Source: Arthrobacter glacialis (GTDB taxonomy: Bacteria; Actinomycetota; Actinomycetes; Actinomycetales; Micrococcaceae). From it: a DNA stretch of 64,000 nucleotides. A program made the position numbers and the translations under genes. Shown here in pieces: positions 46,201-54,375 of the stretch (position 1 is the stretch's first letter; every line of letters starts with the position of its first letter). The notes under the pieces were generated by a model, which did not search any database, was not told the origin of the DNA, and worked only from the letters and a program-made list of their open reading frames with translations. Location: contig NZ_PPXC01000019.1 of NCBI RefSeq assembly GCF_002909445.1, forward strand, positions 1 to 64,000. Reading direction: 5' to 3'.

Positions 46201-46873
46201 TCCGTTTGTCCGTGAGGAGCAGGAAAAGCGCCTCAAACGCGCAGAACGCGACCTCGCAGCGTTGGGCAAGGTCAACCCGCTTGCGCTGGAAGAGTTTGCC
46301 GCATTGGAGGAACGCCACCAATTCCTGGCGTCACAGTTGGAGGACTTGAAATCCAGCCGCAGGGACTTGATGGACATCATCAAGGAAGTGGATGCGCGGG
46401 TAGAGGAAGTTTTCACGGCCGCCTACACGGACACAGCCGTACAGTTTGAGCGGGTTTTTGGCCGGCTCTTCCCAGGAGGAGAGGGCCGGCTGATCCTGAC
46501 GGATCCGGCGAACATGCTCACCACGGGCATTGAAGTTGAAGCCCGGCCCGCAGGCAAGAAGATCAAGCGGCTCTCACTGCTTTCCGGCGGGGAGCGCTCG
46601 CTGACGGCCGTGGCCCTGTTGGTGGCCATCTTCAAGGCCAGGCCGTCGCCGTTCTATGTGATGGATGAGGTGGAGGCGGCCTTGGATGACACCAACCTGG
46701 GCAGGCTCATCACCATTTTTGAGGAGTTGCGCGAATCCAGCCAGCTCATCATCATCACGCACCAAAAGCGGACCATGGACGTTGCCGACGCCCTCTACGG
46801 AGTGTCGATGAGGGGCGACGGCGTCTCAACAGTGATCAGCCAGCGCATGGACCGCGAATCGTCCAACGCCTGA
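43241..46873 (+). CDS. smc: Chromosome segregation protein SMC
   Basis: A 1,210-residue SMC ATPase; TTG 43241 gives the family N-terminus [20 protein letters not shown]. The N-terminal head has Walker A [21 protein letters not shown]; long coiled coils (about 170-500 and 660-1010) flank a hinge near 510-640; the C-terminal head holds the signature [19 protein letters not shown] and Walker B [14 protein letters not shown]. It condenses and organises the chromosome with ScpAB. It normally follows mutM and precedes ftsY; here both junctions contain extra genes. Confidence 0.96.
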   Translation: [1210 protein letters not shown]

Positions 46874-46895
46874 CGCCTCCGTCTTTCCCCAACTG

Positions 46896-46956
46896 TGACG
46901 CACTTGTTGCTGTGGAAAGCGCATTCCGGGACGCATTTCGTGTAACAACTGCGTCA
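46896..46956. repeat. 61-bp imperfect palindrome between smc and an MFS gene
   Basis: TGACGCACTTGTT at the left end pairs with AACAACTGCGTCA at the right end with one mismatch. Two internal GCGCATT/ACGCATTT segments face each other less exactly. The total is 61 bp, placed between two convergent genes, so it can serve as a bidirectional terminator. Its length is close to the 62-bp palindromes elsewhere in the window. Confidence 0.6.
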
Positions 46957-46963
46957 AAGATTG

Positions 46964-48190
46964 TCAGGAGAGCCGTGTGTCCTTGACTGGCAGCCAGAAC
47001 AGGATACTCAGCAGGGCGATGGCCGTGGCCATGGCGAAGGCCGGTCCGTAGGAGAAGGTGTCCACCAGGATGCCCGCTGCGATGGGTCCGATGATGGCGC
47101 CTAAATCGGAGCTCATCTGGAAAGTGGCAAGAACCTTACCGCCGGAGCGGTTGTTGCCGATGACGTCGGCCACGGTTGCCTGTTGGGCCGGGCCCATGAG
47201 CCCGCTGCCAAGTCCTGCCAGGGCGGAAACCACGAAGAACCAGAACTCGTTACCCGTAAAGCCCAGAACCCCCATGGCCAGGCCGTTGACTGCCAGGCCC
47301 GCCAAGATCATGGGCTTGCGGCCCCACGTGTCAGCCAGCTTGCCCGAGAAGGTCAGGGCAGCGCCTGTTCCGATGGCAAAGACGGCGAGGGAAATGCCGG
47401 CCACTTCAGGCCCCGCACCCAAGGCGGCCGTGGCAAAAAGCGGCACCAGGGCCATGCGGATGCCGAAGGCGGACCAGCCATTGGCGAATCCTGAGGTAAG
47501 CACAGCCCTGTAAGCCGGCAACGCCAAGGCCGCCCGCAGCGGCAGCGCTGGCGCCTTGGCCACGGACTTGGCAGCCGAACCGTGCGGTGCGCCAACCACT
47601 GCAGGGAGCATGGTGGCCACCAAAAGTGCCACCAGAACCAGTGCCCCGGCATAGACCAGGAACGGCAGTTGCATGCCCAGGCCCGCCAGCAATCCACCCA
47701 CCACGGGGCCGGCAATGTTTCCCAGCAGGAAGGAACCGGCATACAAGCTGGAGACGCGGCCCCGGGCTTGTGGCGGAGCCATCCTGATGAGCAGACCCAT
47801 GGCGGCCACAGTGAACATGGTGGAGCCAATCCCGCCCAGCCCCCGGTACAGCAGCAATTGCCAATAGTTTTGGGCAAAGGCGCATGCGGCGCTGGACGCG
47901 GCAACAATGAGAATCCCCAAGATGTAGGTGCGGCGTTCACCCATCCGCTCCACCAGCCAGCCACTCAACGGCGCGAACGCAAGCCGGGTGAATGCAAAGG
48001 CGCTGACCACCACTGCCGCGGCGGCCACGCTGACATCAAAACTCTGCGCGAACTGCGGTAGGACGGGCGCCACAATGCCAAATCCAATGGCGATCAGGAA
48101 CGCGGCGGCAACCAGAACCTTGATCTCGCGGCCCAAGTGAATTGGAGGTGCATCGGCAGTGTTTTTGGTGTGAGGACTTTTCATTGACAT
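46964..48190 (-). CDS. MFS transporter, 12-helix
   Basis: A 408-residue membrane protein with about 12 hydrophobic helices, starting at ATG 48190 (ATG 48184 is equally possible). The loop after helix 2 shows GWLVERMGERRTYILG (MFS motif A) and the second half repeats it as GKLADTWGRKPMILAG. SLYAGSFLLGNIAGPVVGG in helix 5 resembles the antiporter motif. It probably exports a drug or metabolite. It is divergent from ftsY with the two starts only 66 bp apart, so promoters must be close together. Confidence 0.85.
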   Translation of the reverse strand: MSMKSPHTKNTADAPPIHLGREIKVLVAAAFLIAIGFGIVAPVLPQFAQSFDVSVAAAAVVVSAFAFTRLAFAPLSGWLVERMGERRTYILGILIVAASSAACAFAQNYWQLLLYRGLGGIGSTMFTVAAMGLLIRMAPPQARGRVSSLYAGSFLLGNIAGPVVGGLLAGLGMQLPFLVYAGALVLVALLVATMLPAVVGAPHGSAAKSVAKAPALPLRAALALPAYRAVLTSGFANGWSAFGIRMALVPLFATAALGAGPEVAGISLAVFAIGTGAALTFSGKLADTWGRKPMILAGLAVNGLAMGVLGFTGNEFWFFVVSALAGLGSGLMGPAQQATVADVIGNNRSGGKVLATFQMSSDLGAIIGPIAAGILVDTFSYGPAFAMATAIALLSILFWLPVKDTRLS

Positions 48191-48256
48191 CAAGGATGAG
48201 TTTGTCACAACCAGACGGCACCTGCTGGTTCCCAACCACCGTGAGAGACTGGGGGA

Positions 48257-49447
48257 GTGAACGATATTCTCCCCATCATCCTGTCCATTGTTGTTGGGCT
48301 CGCCGTCATTGGTGGCCTCATTCCCGTCTTCTTGAAGGCCCGACGCACCAGCCAAGACTTCTCAGGCCCGCGAGATGCCAACGATCCAGCCCCGGTGGAC
48401 ACGGCCGATGCCGCCGGCTCCACCGACACGTTGGTGCAGGAACGCCCCGAAGCCCAGCTGCCGACGTCGGACCTTGAGATTGTTGAGCAGGAAGAGCTGG
48501 CCGCACCCTCCTTGGAGACGCCGCTCCCGGTTGAGGGCCGTCTTGTGAGGCTGCGTGCTCGGTTGGTTAAGTCCAATAATGCGCTGGGCAAGGGGCTCTT
48601 GGCGCTCCTATCCCGGGACACCATCGATGAGGATGTGTGGGAAGAGGTGGAGGAGACGCTGCTGCTGGCAGACGTTGGCACGGATTCCACCATGGAGCTG
48701 GTGGACACCCTGCGTGAGCGCGTGAAGGTTTTAGGTGCCCGCAGCCCGGAGCAGGTTCAGGCCATGCTGCGCGAGGAATTGATCAAGCTGGTGGATCCCA
48801 CCATGGACCGGTCCTTGAACATTGACCGCCACGATGACCGCCCGGCCATCCTCATGGTGGTCGGCGTCAACGGTGTTGGCAAGACCACCACCGTGGGTAA
48901 GCTGGCGCGTGTGCTGGTGGCCGAGGACAAGGACGTGCTCCTGGGTGCCGCCGATACTTTCCGTGCCGCCGCCGCTGAGCAGTTGGCCACCTGGGGTGCC
49001 CGTGTTGGTGTTCCCACCGTGAAGTCCGACGTCGACGGGGCAGACCCGGCCTCTGTCGCCTTTGAAGCGGTCAAGGTGGGCATCGAGCAGGAAGTCGATG
49101 TGGTCATGATCGACACCGCAGGGCGCCTGCAAAACAAGGTTGGCTTGATGGATGAGCTGGGTAAGGTCAAGCGGGTCATCGAAAAACAAGCGAGCGTTGA
49201 TGAGGTGCTGCTAGTTCTGGATGCCACCACCGGCCAGAACGGCCTTACCCAGGCCAAAGTATTTGCCGAGGTTGTCAACATCACTGGCATTGTGCTGACC
49301 AAGCTGGACGGAACCGCCAAGGGTGGCATTGTGGTGGCCATTCAGAAGTCACTGGGCGTGCCCGTAAAGCTTGTGGGCTTGGGTGAAGGTGCCGACGATC
49401 TGGCTCCCTTTGATGCGGAGAGCTTTGTGGATGCCCTACTCAGCTAG
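48257..49447 (+). CDS. ftsY: Signal recognition particle receptor FtsY
   Basis: A 396-residue SRP receptor GTPase from GTG 48257. Residues about 4-25 form a membrane helix and an acidic linker follows, as in other actinobacterial FtsY. The NG domain has all G motifs: GVNGVGKTTTVGKLA, LGAADTFRAAAAEQL, MIDTAGRLQNK, TKLDGTAKGG and GLGEGADDLAPF. It docks ribosomes with SRP (Ffh, also coded in this window) to the Sec translocon. A strong terminator follows the stop. Confidence 0.95.
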   Translation: MNDILPIILSIVVGLAVIGGLIPVFLKARRTSQDFSGPRDANDPAPVDTADAAGSTDTLVQERPEAQLPTSDLEIVEQEELAAPSLETPLPVEGRLVRLRARLVKSNNALGKGLLALLSRDTIDEDVWEEVEETLLLADVGTDSTMELVDTLRERVKVLGARSPEQVQAMLREELIKLVDPTMDRSLNIDRHDDRPAILMVVGVNGVGKTTTVGKLARVLVAEDKDVLLGAADTFRAAAAEQLATWGARVGVPTVKSDVDGADPASVAFEAVKVGIEQEVDVVMIDTAGRLQNKVGLMDELGKVKRVIEKQASVDEVLLVLDATTGQNGLTQAKVFAEVVNITGIVLTKLDGTAKGGIVVAIQKSLGVPVKLVGLGEGADDLAPFDAESFVDALLS

Positions 49448-49503
49448 ACCGCAGTAACGCATAGTTCCGCAATGGCTTAGTCCCAACATGACAAGCCTGC
49501 GTA

Positions 49504-49531
49504 AAGTGCCCGCTTCGGCGGGCACTTTTTT
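49504..49531 (+). terminator. Rho-independent terminator of ftsY
   Basis: A perfect 10-bp stem (AAGTGCCCGC / GCGGGCACTT) closed by a TTCG tetraloop is followed by a run of six T. It lies about 55 bp after the ftsY stop. Confidence 0.9.
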
Positions 49532-49860
49532 GGTTAAAACGTCATAACGATTCAAGCATCCTCATGGGGGATTTTGGGGATCAAGTGTGGCTGGGTGGAA
49601 ATCCCGTCCGGGGACTAGCCGACTGGCTACGGGCCCTTTTTGGACGGAAACGCCATTGAATGGGGGAAATCAAAATTGCTTATTTTATGCGACTTTGAGT
49701 GCTAAATTAGGCATCCATCAGATGGGTATATGGCGTGGGCCGTTCGGGTAATTTTAATTGGCTGAGCATCTAAAATGAACGCTCCATGTGACTTTGTATC
49801 GTCTCCAGTGGGCACACCCATGTGGGCCCTACTTTTCGAAAAGTAACTGGGAGGATCAAC
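49532..49860. other. Long leader region of the Asn-Thr repeat protein gene
   Basis: No gene seen. About 49596-49645 can fold into a hairpin (CCCGT...TAGCC-GAC-GGCTA-CGGG) followed by CCCTTTTT, resembling an attenuator or terminator. The next ~130 bases are AT-rich compared with the surroundings and probably hold the promoter. GGGAGG just before 49861 is a strong ribosome binding site. Confidence 0.45.
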
Positions 49861-52800
49861 GTGATATTTGAGACAAGGAGCCGCGCTAGCGGTCGGGCTA
49901 CCCGATCTCTGCGAACCGGCTCAAAGGTGTTGGCGGGCGGTGTCGCCGTCAGCATGATGTTTATGTCCATGTCTGGAGCGAACGCGGCGTCGACCGATGA
50001 CTCCGAGGCCTTGGGCCAGGTAATCTCAGCAGACCTGCTGAAGGCACAATTATTGGCATTGGCTTCAAGCCTGGCTGGAAACCCCAGCGACGCAGGCCCG
50101 AACGCCGCGCCCATTAACATCGGCCTCCCGGCCCTCGGTGGGCTGCAGCTCAATGCAGGGACCGTAACCCTGCCGCTGCTCAAGACTGCCGGCCAACCCA
50201 AGGGTCTTCTTGACCTGGGTGCCCTGGGCGTGTTGAACAGCTATGCTGCTGCGCCGTCTGCAACCTCGGCAACAGCTGCCGCCGGTGCAGTTGACGCCAA
50301 CGGTGCCATCGCCTTGAACAACGCCGACGGCAGTCCCCGCGGCAATGCCAAGATCAATCTGACCGATTTGCTCGCGCAGGCTGGACTTGATCCGTTGACC
50401 AGCCCCGCTGTCAGCGAACTTGGCCTTGAAATCGGTGCCCTGGCGTCCAAGGCATCAAAGAACGCCGCCGTCATCAGCCCGGAGTACGTAGTTGCTGATG
50501 CCAAGCTCAACATCAAGAGCCCTGCCGTTGGCGCCTTGACCACATCAGTTGGAGGCGTGGTTGACGGACTCGGCGTCACGCTCAATGGTGTTGCAGGCTC
50601 CAGCAGTCCCCTGCTGGGCACCATTACAGGCATTTTGAACGGTGTCAACGTCGCTGGCATTGGCCTGAGCAACACGACCATTGGCCTCAACGGTGTTAAC
50701 ACGGCGCTTAACGGCGTAAAGACAAACCTGATCACCAAGAACGTTTCGGATCCCAACGGGATTGCAAACATCAATCTGGGCACCGGAATGGTCACTATCG
50801 ACCTCGCCAAAGCCTTTGATGCAACAGATGGCCTCAACGGCCAGGATCCCAATACTGACGTCATCAACGCTGCAACCCTTTCGGCCATTACCGTGGCTCT
50901 GGGTGCGGCCATCGATGATTTGACGGCAACCATTACCCAGGAAATTAAGAACGCTCTCAACTCCATTCGCCTCGTTGTGAATGCCGAGGCCAGTGCCGTC
51001 CTCCTTACGGGCACGGTCACGATTGACGCGTCCTTGGGGCAGCTCCTCGGAACCGACCCGACGGCCCCCGTTGTTGACGTCACCGGTTTGGGGGCGGTCC
51101 TCGATGGAACACTGGAGGTCGCACTCAACACTGTTGCCCTGCCGCTCATCAAGACAGCTGTCGGAACGGCAGTCAACCCTGTTTTGAACAGCGTTGGCGG
51201 CCTTGTAGCTGGCGCCACCGCGCCTCTGCTGACGACTCTGTCACCCGTGATTAACGGCGTTCTGGCGCAGGTTGTCCAGCTGACAGTTAATGATCAGCCG
51301 GTTGTCGGCGCCCTCGGTGCCGGATCGTTCTCGGTGAGTGCTTTGACCCTGACGCTCCTTCCGGGACTTGCCGCACCGGCGACCGTGGCCAAGGTTAGCC
51401 TGGCCACGTCAACGGTTCGCGCCCTGGATGCGCCCATCGTCCTGGTTCCGACAGTTGTGGCTACCCCCAGCAGCGTTCAGGATGGCAACACTACTGTTGT
51501 CACCGGTGCAAACTGGCCGGCCAACACCGCAGTAACCGTCCAGATTGTCAATGGTGCAGGTGCTGTCATTGGCTCGCCGGTTACCGTTCAATCCAACGCA
51601 GCTGGCGAAATCAACGCCACCCTGACGGTTCCTGCCGGAACTCCCGCTGGCGCGGGCAAGGTCGAGGGAAGCACTGTTGCTGGCGACGAGGCGGAAACCC
51701 CGTTGACCGTTACCAATGGCAGCCCGACTGACGTCAACACCGCTGTGAATACCGCTGTGAACACCGGGACCAACACCACCGTAAACACGGCTACGAACAC
51801 TGGTGACAACACGACTGTCAACACTGGGGTGAACACCGCTACGAACACGTCCACTAACACGACTGCGAACACTGGCGTGAACACCGCTACGAACACGTCG
51901 ACCAACACAACCGTGAACACTGGCGTGAACACGGCTACGAATACGTCGACGAACACGGGTGACAACACGACTGTCAACACTGGCGTGAACACCGCAACGA
52001 ACACGTCGACCAACACGGGTGACAACACGACTGTCAACACTGGCGTGAACACCGCAACGAACACGTCGACCAACACAACCGTGAACACTGGCGTGAACAC
52101 GGCTACGAATACGTCGACGAACACGGGTGACAACACGACTGTCAACACTGGCGTGAACACCGCAACGAACACGACTGTCAACACTGGCGTGAACACTGGC
52201 GTGAACACTGGCGTGAACACGGCTACGAATACGTCGACGAACACGGGTGACAACACGACTGTCAACGCTGGCGTGAACACCGCAACGAACACGTCGACGA
52301 ACACTGGCGTGAACACGGCTACGAACACGAACGTGAACACTGGCGTGAACACTGCGACGAACACGAACGTAAACACGGCAACGAACACCGCAGTGAACAC
52401 GGGCGCCAACACGGCTGACAACACCATCCACCAGGACTTTGACTTGGTACCCGGTGTTGTGACGGTTGGTCAGGATTCTCTGGTACTGGGCGAGAAGTAC
52501 ACGCCCAATGGGACAGTGAGCGTCAAGATCAAGGACCGTGGCACGGGAATTGAAACCGTGCTGACAACCAACGAAGTTGTTTCAGCTGGTGGAGACATCG
52601 ACTACACGATTAACACTGATGGCTTGGCTCCGGGTACATACAAGGTGACTGTCGTGGACAACACCACAGGAAAGTCCACCGCCAGGTATTTGGTAGTGAA
52701 TGCTCCGGCGCTGCCTTTGGTGAGCGTTGACGTTACGCCGAAGACGGTCGAACAGGGTCAAAGCACACTCCTGACCGGCTCCAAGTTCTCCGCAGGCCAA

Positions 52801-53487
52801 ACAGCAACTGTATACATTGCTCCTGTGGGCCAGGGCGCCGGGACCGTAACACCGCTCGCCATTGTTGGTGAAACGTTGTTGACGGACGTACTGGCGATCG
52901 ACGCGCAGGGCAATCTTGCCTTGCGAGTCGACAGCACGAACCTTGCAGTCGGCGACTACCAACTCTTGGTTACCGACAACAAGACCACGGCTTCTGACAG
53001 CGTGACGTTCACGGTTATTGCTCTCGAAGACAACACGGCTGACAACACTGCTGCGAACACGAACGTGAACACTGCTGTGAACGGGGCTGCGAACACGAAC
53101 GTGAACACTGCTGTGAACGGGGCTGCGAACACGAACGTGAACACTGCTGCGAACACGGGCACGAACACTGCTGTGAACACCAACGTCAACACCGCTGTGA
53201 ACACCAACGTCAACACCGCGACCAATACCGCTGTGAACGGGGCTGCGAACACTGCCACGAACACGAACGTCAACACTGCTGTGAACACGAACGTCAACAC
53301 AGCCACCAATACCGCTGTGAACACGGGCAAGAACACCGCCGCCAATAACGGCAGCGTCCACGTGTCGAAGGGCAAGCAACTCGCCTCCACAGGTGCGGAG
53401 TCCGCCGGACTGCTCATCGCTGGCGGTTCGCTGTTGCTCTTGGGCATGGCAACAATGATGATTGTGCGCAAGCGCAAGTCTGCATAG
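49861..53487 (+). CDS. Large secreted LASTG-anchored surface protein with Asn-Thr repeats (choice-of-anchor G-like)
   Basis: A 1,208-residue exported protein; GTG 49861 follows GGGAGG by seven bases. A signal peptide (about 1-43, ending SGANAA) precedes a beta-rich domain of choice-of-anchor G type (about 50-520) and an Ig-like domain (about 525-620). Residues about 625-855 are ~58 tandem tetrapeptides of pattern N-T-x-x, with a higher-order 20-residue unit. Two Ig-like domains follow, then a second Asn-Thr block (about 1057-1161, some units NGAA), then LASTG (1174-1178), a helix and KRK. It should be wall-attached by a class E sortase. A role in adhesion or as a surface stalk is inference. 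Confidence 0.8.
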   Translation: MIFETRSRASGRATRSLRTGSKVLAGGVAVSMMFMSMSGANAASTDDSEALGQVISADLLKAQLLALASSLAGNPSDAGPNAAPINIGLPALGGLQLNAGTVTLPLLKTAGQPKGLLDLGALGVLNSYAAAPSATSATAAAGAVDANGAIALNNADGSPRGNAKINLTDLLAQAGLDPLTSPAVSELGLEIGALASKASKNAAVISPEYVVADAKLNIKSPAVGALTTSVGGVVDGLGVTLNGVAGSSSPLLGTITGILNGVNVAGIGLSNTTIGLNGVNTALNGVKTNLITKNVSDPNGIANINLGTGMVTIDLAKAFDATDGLNGQDPNTDVINAATLSAITVALGAAIDDLTATITQEIKNALNSIRLVVNAEASAVLLTGTVTIDASLGQLLGTDPTAPVVDVTGLGAVLDGTLEVALNTVALPLIKTAVGTAVNPVLNSVGGLVAGATAPLLTTLSPVINGVLAQVVQLTVNDQPVVGALGAGSFSVSALTLTLLPGLAAPATVAKVSLATSTVRALDAPIVLVPTVVATPSSVQDGNTTVVTGANWPANTAVTVQIVNGAGAVIGSPVTVQSNAAGEINATLTVPAGTPAGAGKVEGSTVAGDEAETPLTVTNGSPTDVNTAVNTAVNTGTNTTVNTATNTGDNTTVNTGVNTATNTSTNTTANTGVNTATNTSTNTTVNTGVNTATNTSTNTGDNTTVNTGVNTATNTSTNTGDNTTVNTGVNTATNTSTNTTVNTGVNTATNTSTNTGDNTTVNTGVNTATNTTVNTGVNTGVNTGVNTATNTSTNTGDNTTVNAGVNTATNTSTNTGVNTATNTNVNTGVNTATNTNVNTATNTAVNTGANTADNTIHQDFDLVPGVVTVGQDSLVLGEKYTPNGTVSVKIKDRGTGIETVLTTNEVVSAGGDIDYTINTDGLAPGTYKVTVVDNTTGKSTARYLVVNAPALPLVSVDVTPKTVEQGQSTLLTGSKFSAGQTATVYIAPVGQGAGTVTPLAIVGETLLTDVLAIDAQGNLALRVDSTNLAVGDYQLLVTDNKTTASDSVTFTVIALEDNTADNTAANTNVNTAVNGAANTNVNTAVNGAANTNVNTAANTGTNTAVNTNVNTAVNTNVNTATNTAVNGAANTATNTNVNTAVNTNVNTATNTAVNTGKNTAANNGSVHVSKGKQLASTGAESAGLLIAGGSLLLLGMATMMIVRKRKSA
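51732..52425 (+). repeat. Asn-Thr tetrapeptide-coding repeat block 1
   Basis: Twelve-base units coding N-T-x-x repeat through about 690 bp, with a 60-bp higher-order unit coding NTSTNTGDNTTVNTGVNTAT repeated several times nearly identically at the DNA level. Such sameness suggests recent expansion by slippage or recombination, so the repeat number may vary between strains. Confidence 0.85.
53030..53342 (+). repeat. Asn-Thr tetrapeptide-coding repeat block 2
   Basis: A second run of 12-base N-T-x-x units, about 310 bp, with frequent NTNVNTAVNGAA units. It directly precedes the short spacer before the LASTG sorting signal, in the place where wall-spanning regions are found in Gram-positive surface proteins. 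Confidence 0.8.
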
Positions 53488-53525
53488 TCAGTTAGACCCC
53501 AGCTGCGCTGGGTGAAACACGCGTA

Positions 53526-53560
53526 GTCAGGGCTCACTCCCTTTCGGAGTGGGCCCTGAC
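53526..53560 (+). terminator. Hairpin terminator after the repeat protein
   Basis: Stem GTCAGGGCTCACTCC / GGAGTGGGCCCTGAC with one mismatch and a CTTTC loop, placed 38 bp after the stop. There is no strong T-run, so termination may be partial. Confidence 0.65.
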
Positions 53561-53622
53561 TGCGCCTCATATTCTTGGTTGCTGTTGCTACGGCCGGCAA
53601 CAAAATTTGAAGAAGGCATTTC

Positions 53623-54375
53623 GTGAAAATTCGACGCATCGGACGGCTATCTAGCATCGTCTTGCTCATCGGTGGACTCTTGGTTGGCGGTCACTTGGCG
53701 GCAACCTTGGCGTTTACCGGCCCTCAGACACCGCTCAAACAAGCCCTCCAACCGGCCCTCAACAAGTATTTTCTGGGACCGTTGGACCAAGGCTGGAGCC
53801 TCTTCGCGCCAGGCCCGTACTCTCAGAATGAGTACTTCTTGATGCGTGCTTGCGTGAGCTCGGCGGAGGTATGCGCCAAGGGTGAAAGTGCTGGCGCGGA
53901 ATTCACGGAATGGCAGAACGTCACTCAGCAGGAAATGGACTCCGCTAGGTTCAACATGTTCTCCAACCGGGAATCCAAGCAGTCACGATCCATTCATAGC
54001 CGGTTCTGGACAGCAGCTGAGAAACTGTCCGCCAAGGAATCAGCCATGGCGCAGGCCAACCACATTGAGGGGAAACCGGTTTTTGAGGTGGACCTGGATT
54101 CGGCCGAGGCGGCCAAGAAGTTTACGCCCAGCGAACTCACCACACTGCAGAACTACCAGCGGCTTGAAGATGTGGCCGTGGGATTTGCTTCCTTGAAAGC
54201 CCTGGAGCTGTGGGACGGCAAGGCCTCTATTGTTGAAGTTCGCATGCGCAGGGATCCCGTTGTTCCCTTCGAGCAGCGTCACAACAATGTTGTGGAGACC
54301 AGCTCCACATTTATCAAAATCGGCTGGCGTGACGTAAAGACATTCGACGAAGACACCATGGCGGCATGGAAATGA
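53623..54375 (+). CDS. DUF5819 family membrane-anchored protein
   Basis: A 250-residue protein with a GTG start at 53623 and one N-terminal membrane helix (about 10-32). The segment QPALNKYFLGPLDQGWSLFAPGPYSQNEYFLMRA is the DUF5819 hallmark (LFAPxP). The remainder is probably extracytoplasmic and ends with RHNNVVETSSTFIKIGWRDV. Its last codons overlap the HTTM gene, so the two are coupled. Such DUF5819-HTTM pairs recur in actinobacteria; the function is unknown. Confidence 0.8.
   Translation: MKIRRIGRLSSIVLLIGGLLVGGHLAATLAFTGPQTPLKQALQPALNKYFLGPLDQGWSLFAPGPYSQNEYFLMRACVSSAEVCAKGESAGAEFTEWQNVTQQEMDSARFNMFSNRESKQSRSIHSRFWTAAEKLSAKESAMAQANHIEGKPVFEVDLDSAEAAKKFTPSELTTLQNYQRLEDVAVGFASLKALELWDGKASIVEVRMRRDPVVPFEQRHNNVVETSSTFIKIGWRDVKTFDEDTMAAWK

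Noticed and set aside
49561-49700. A cyclic-di-GMP or cyclic-di-AMP riboswitch upstream of the surface protein gene
   Set aside because: The segment can fold into a hairpin but the conserved sequence blocks of these riboswitch classes are not present.
51732-52425. Regularly spaced repeats that could be mistaken for a CRISPR array
   Set aside because: The repeats are contiguous coding units of 12 and 60 bp without unique spacers, lie inside an intact reading frame, and no cas gene is near.
51409-52431. A long minus-strand open frame (about 340 codons) opposite the Asn-Thr repeats, coding Val-Arg-rich repeats
   Set aside because: It exists only because the 12-base sense repeat contains no stop in the antisense frame; it has no ribosome binding site and no family-like sequence.
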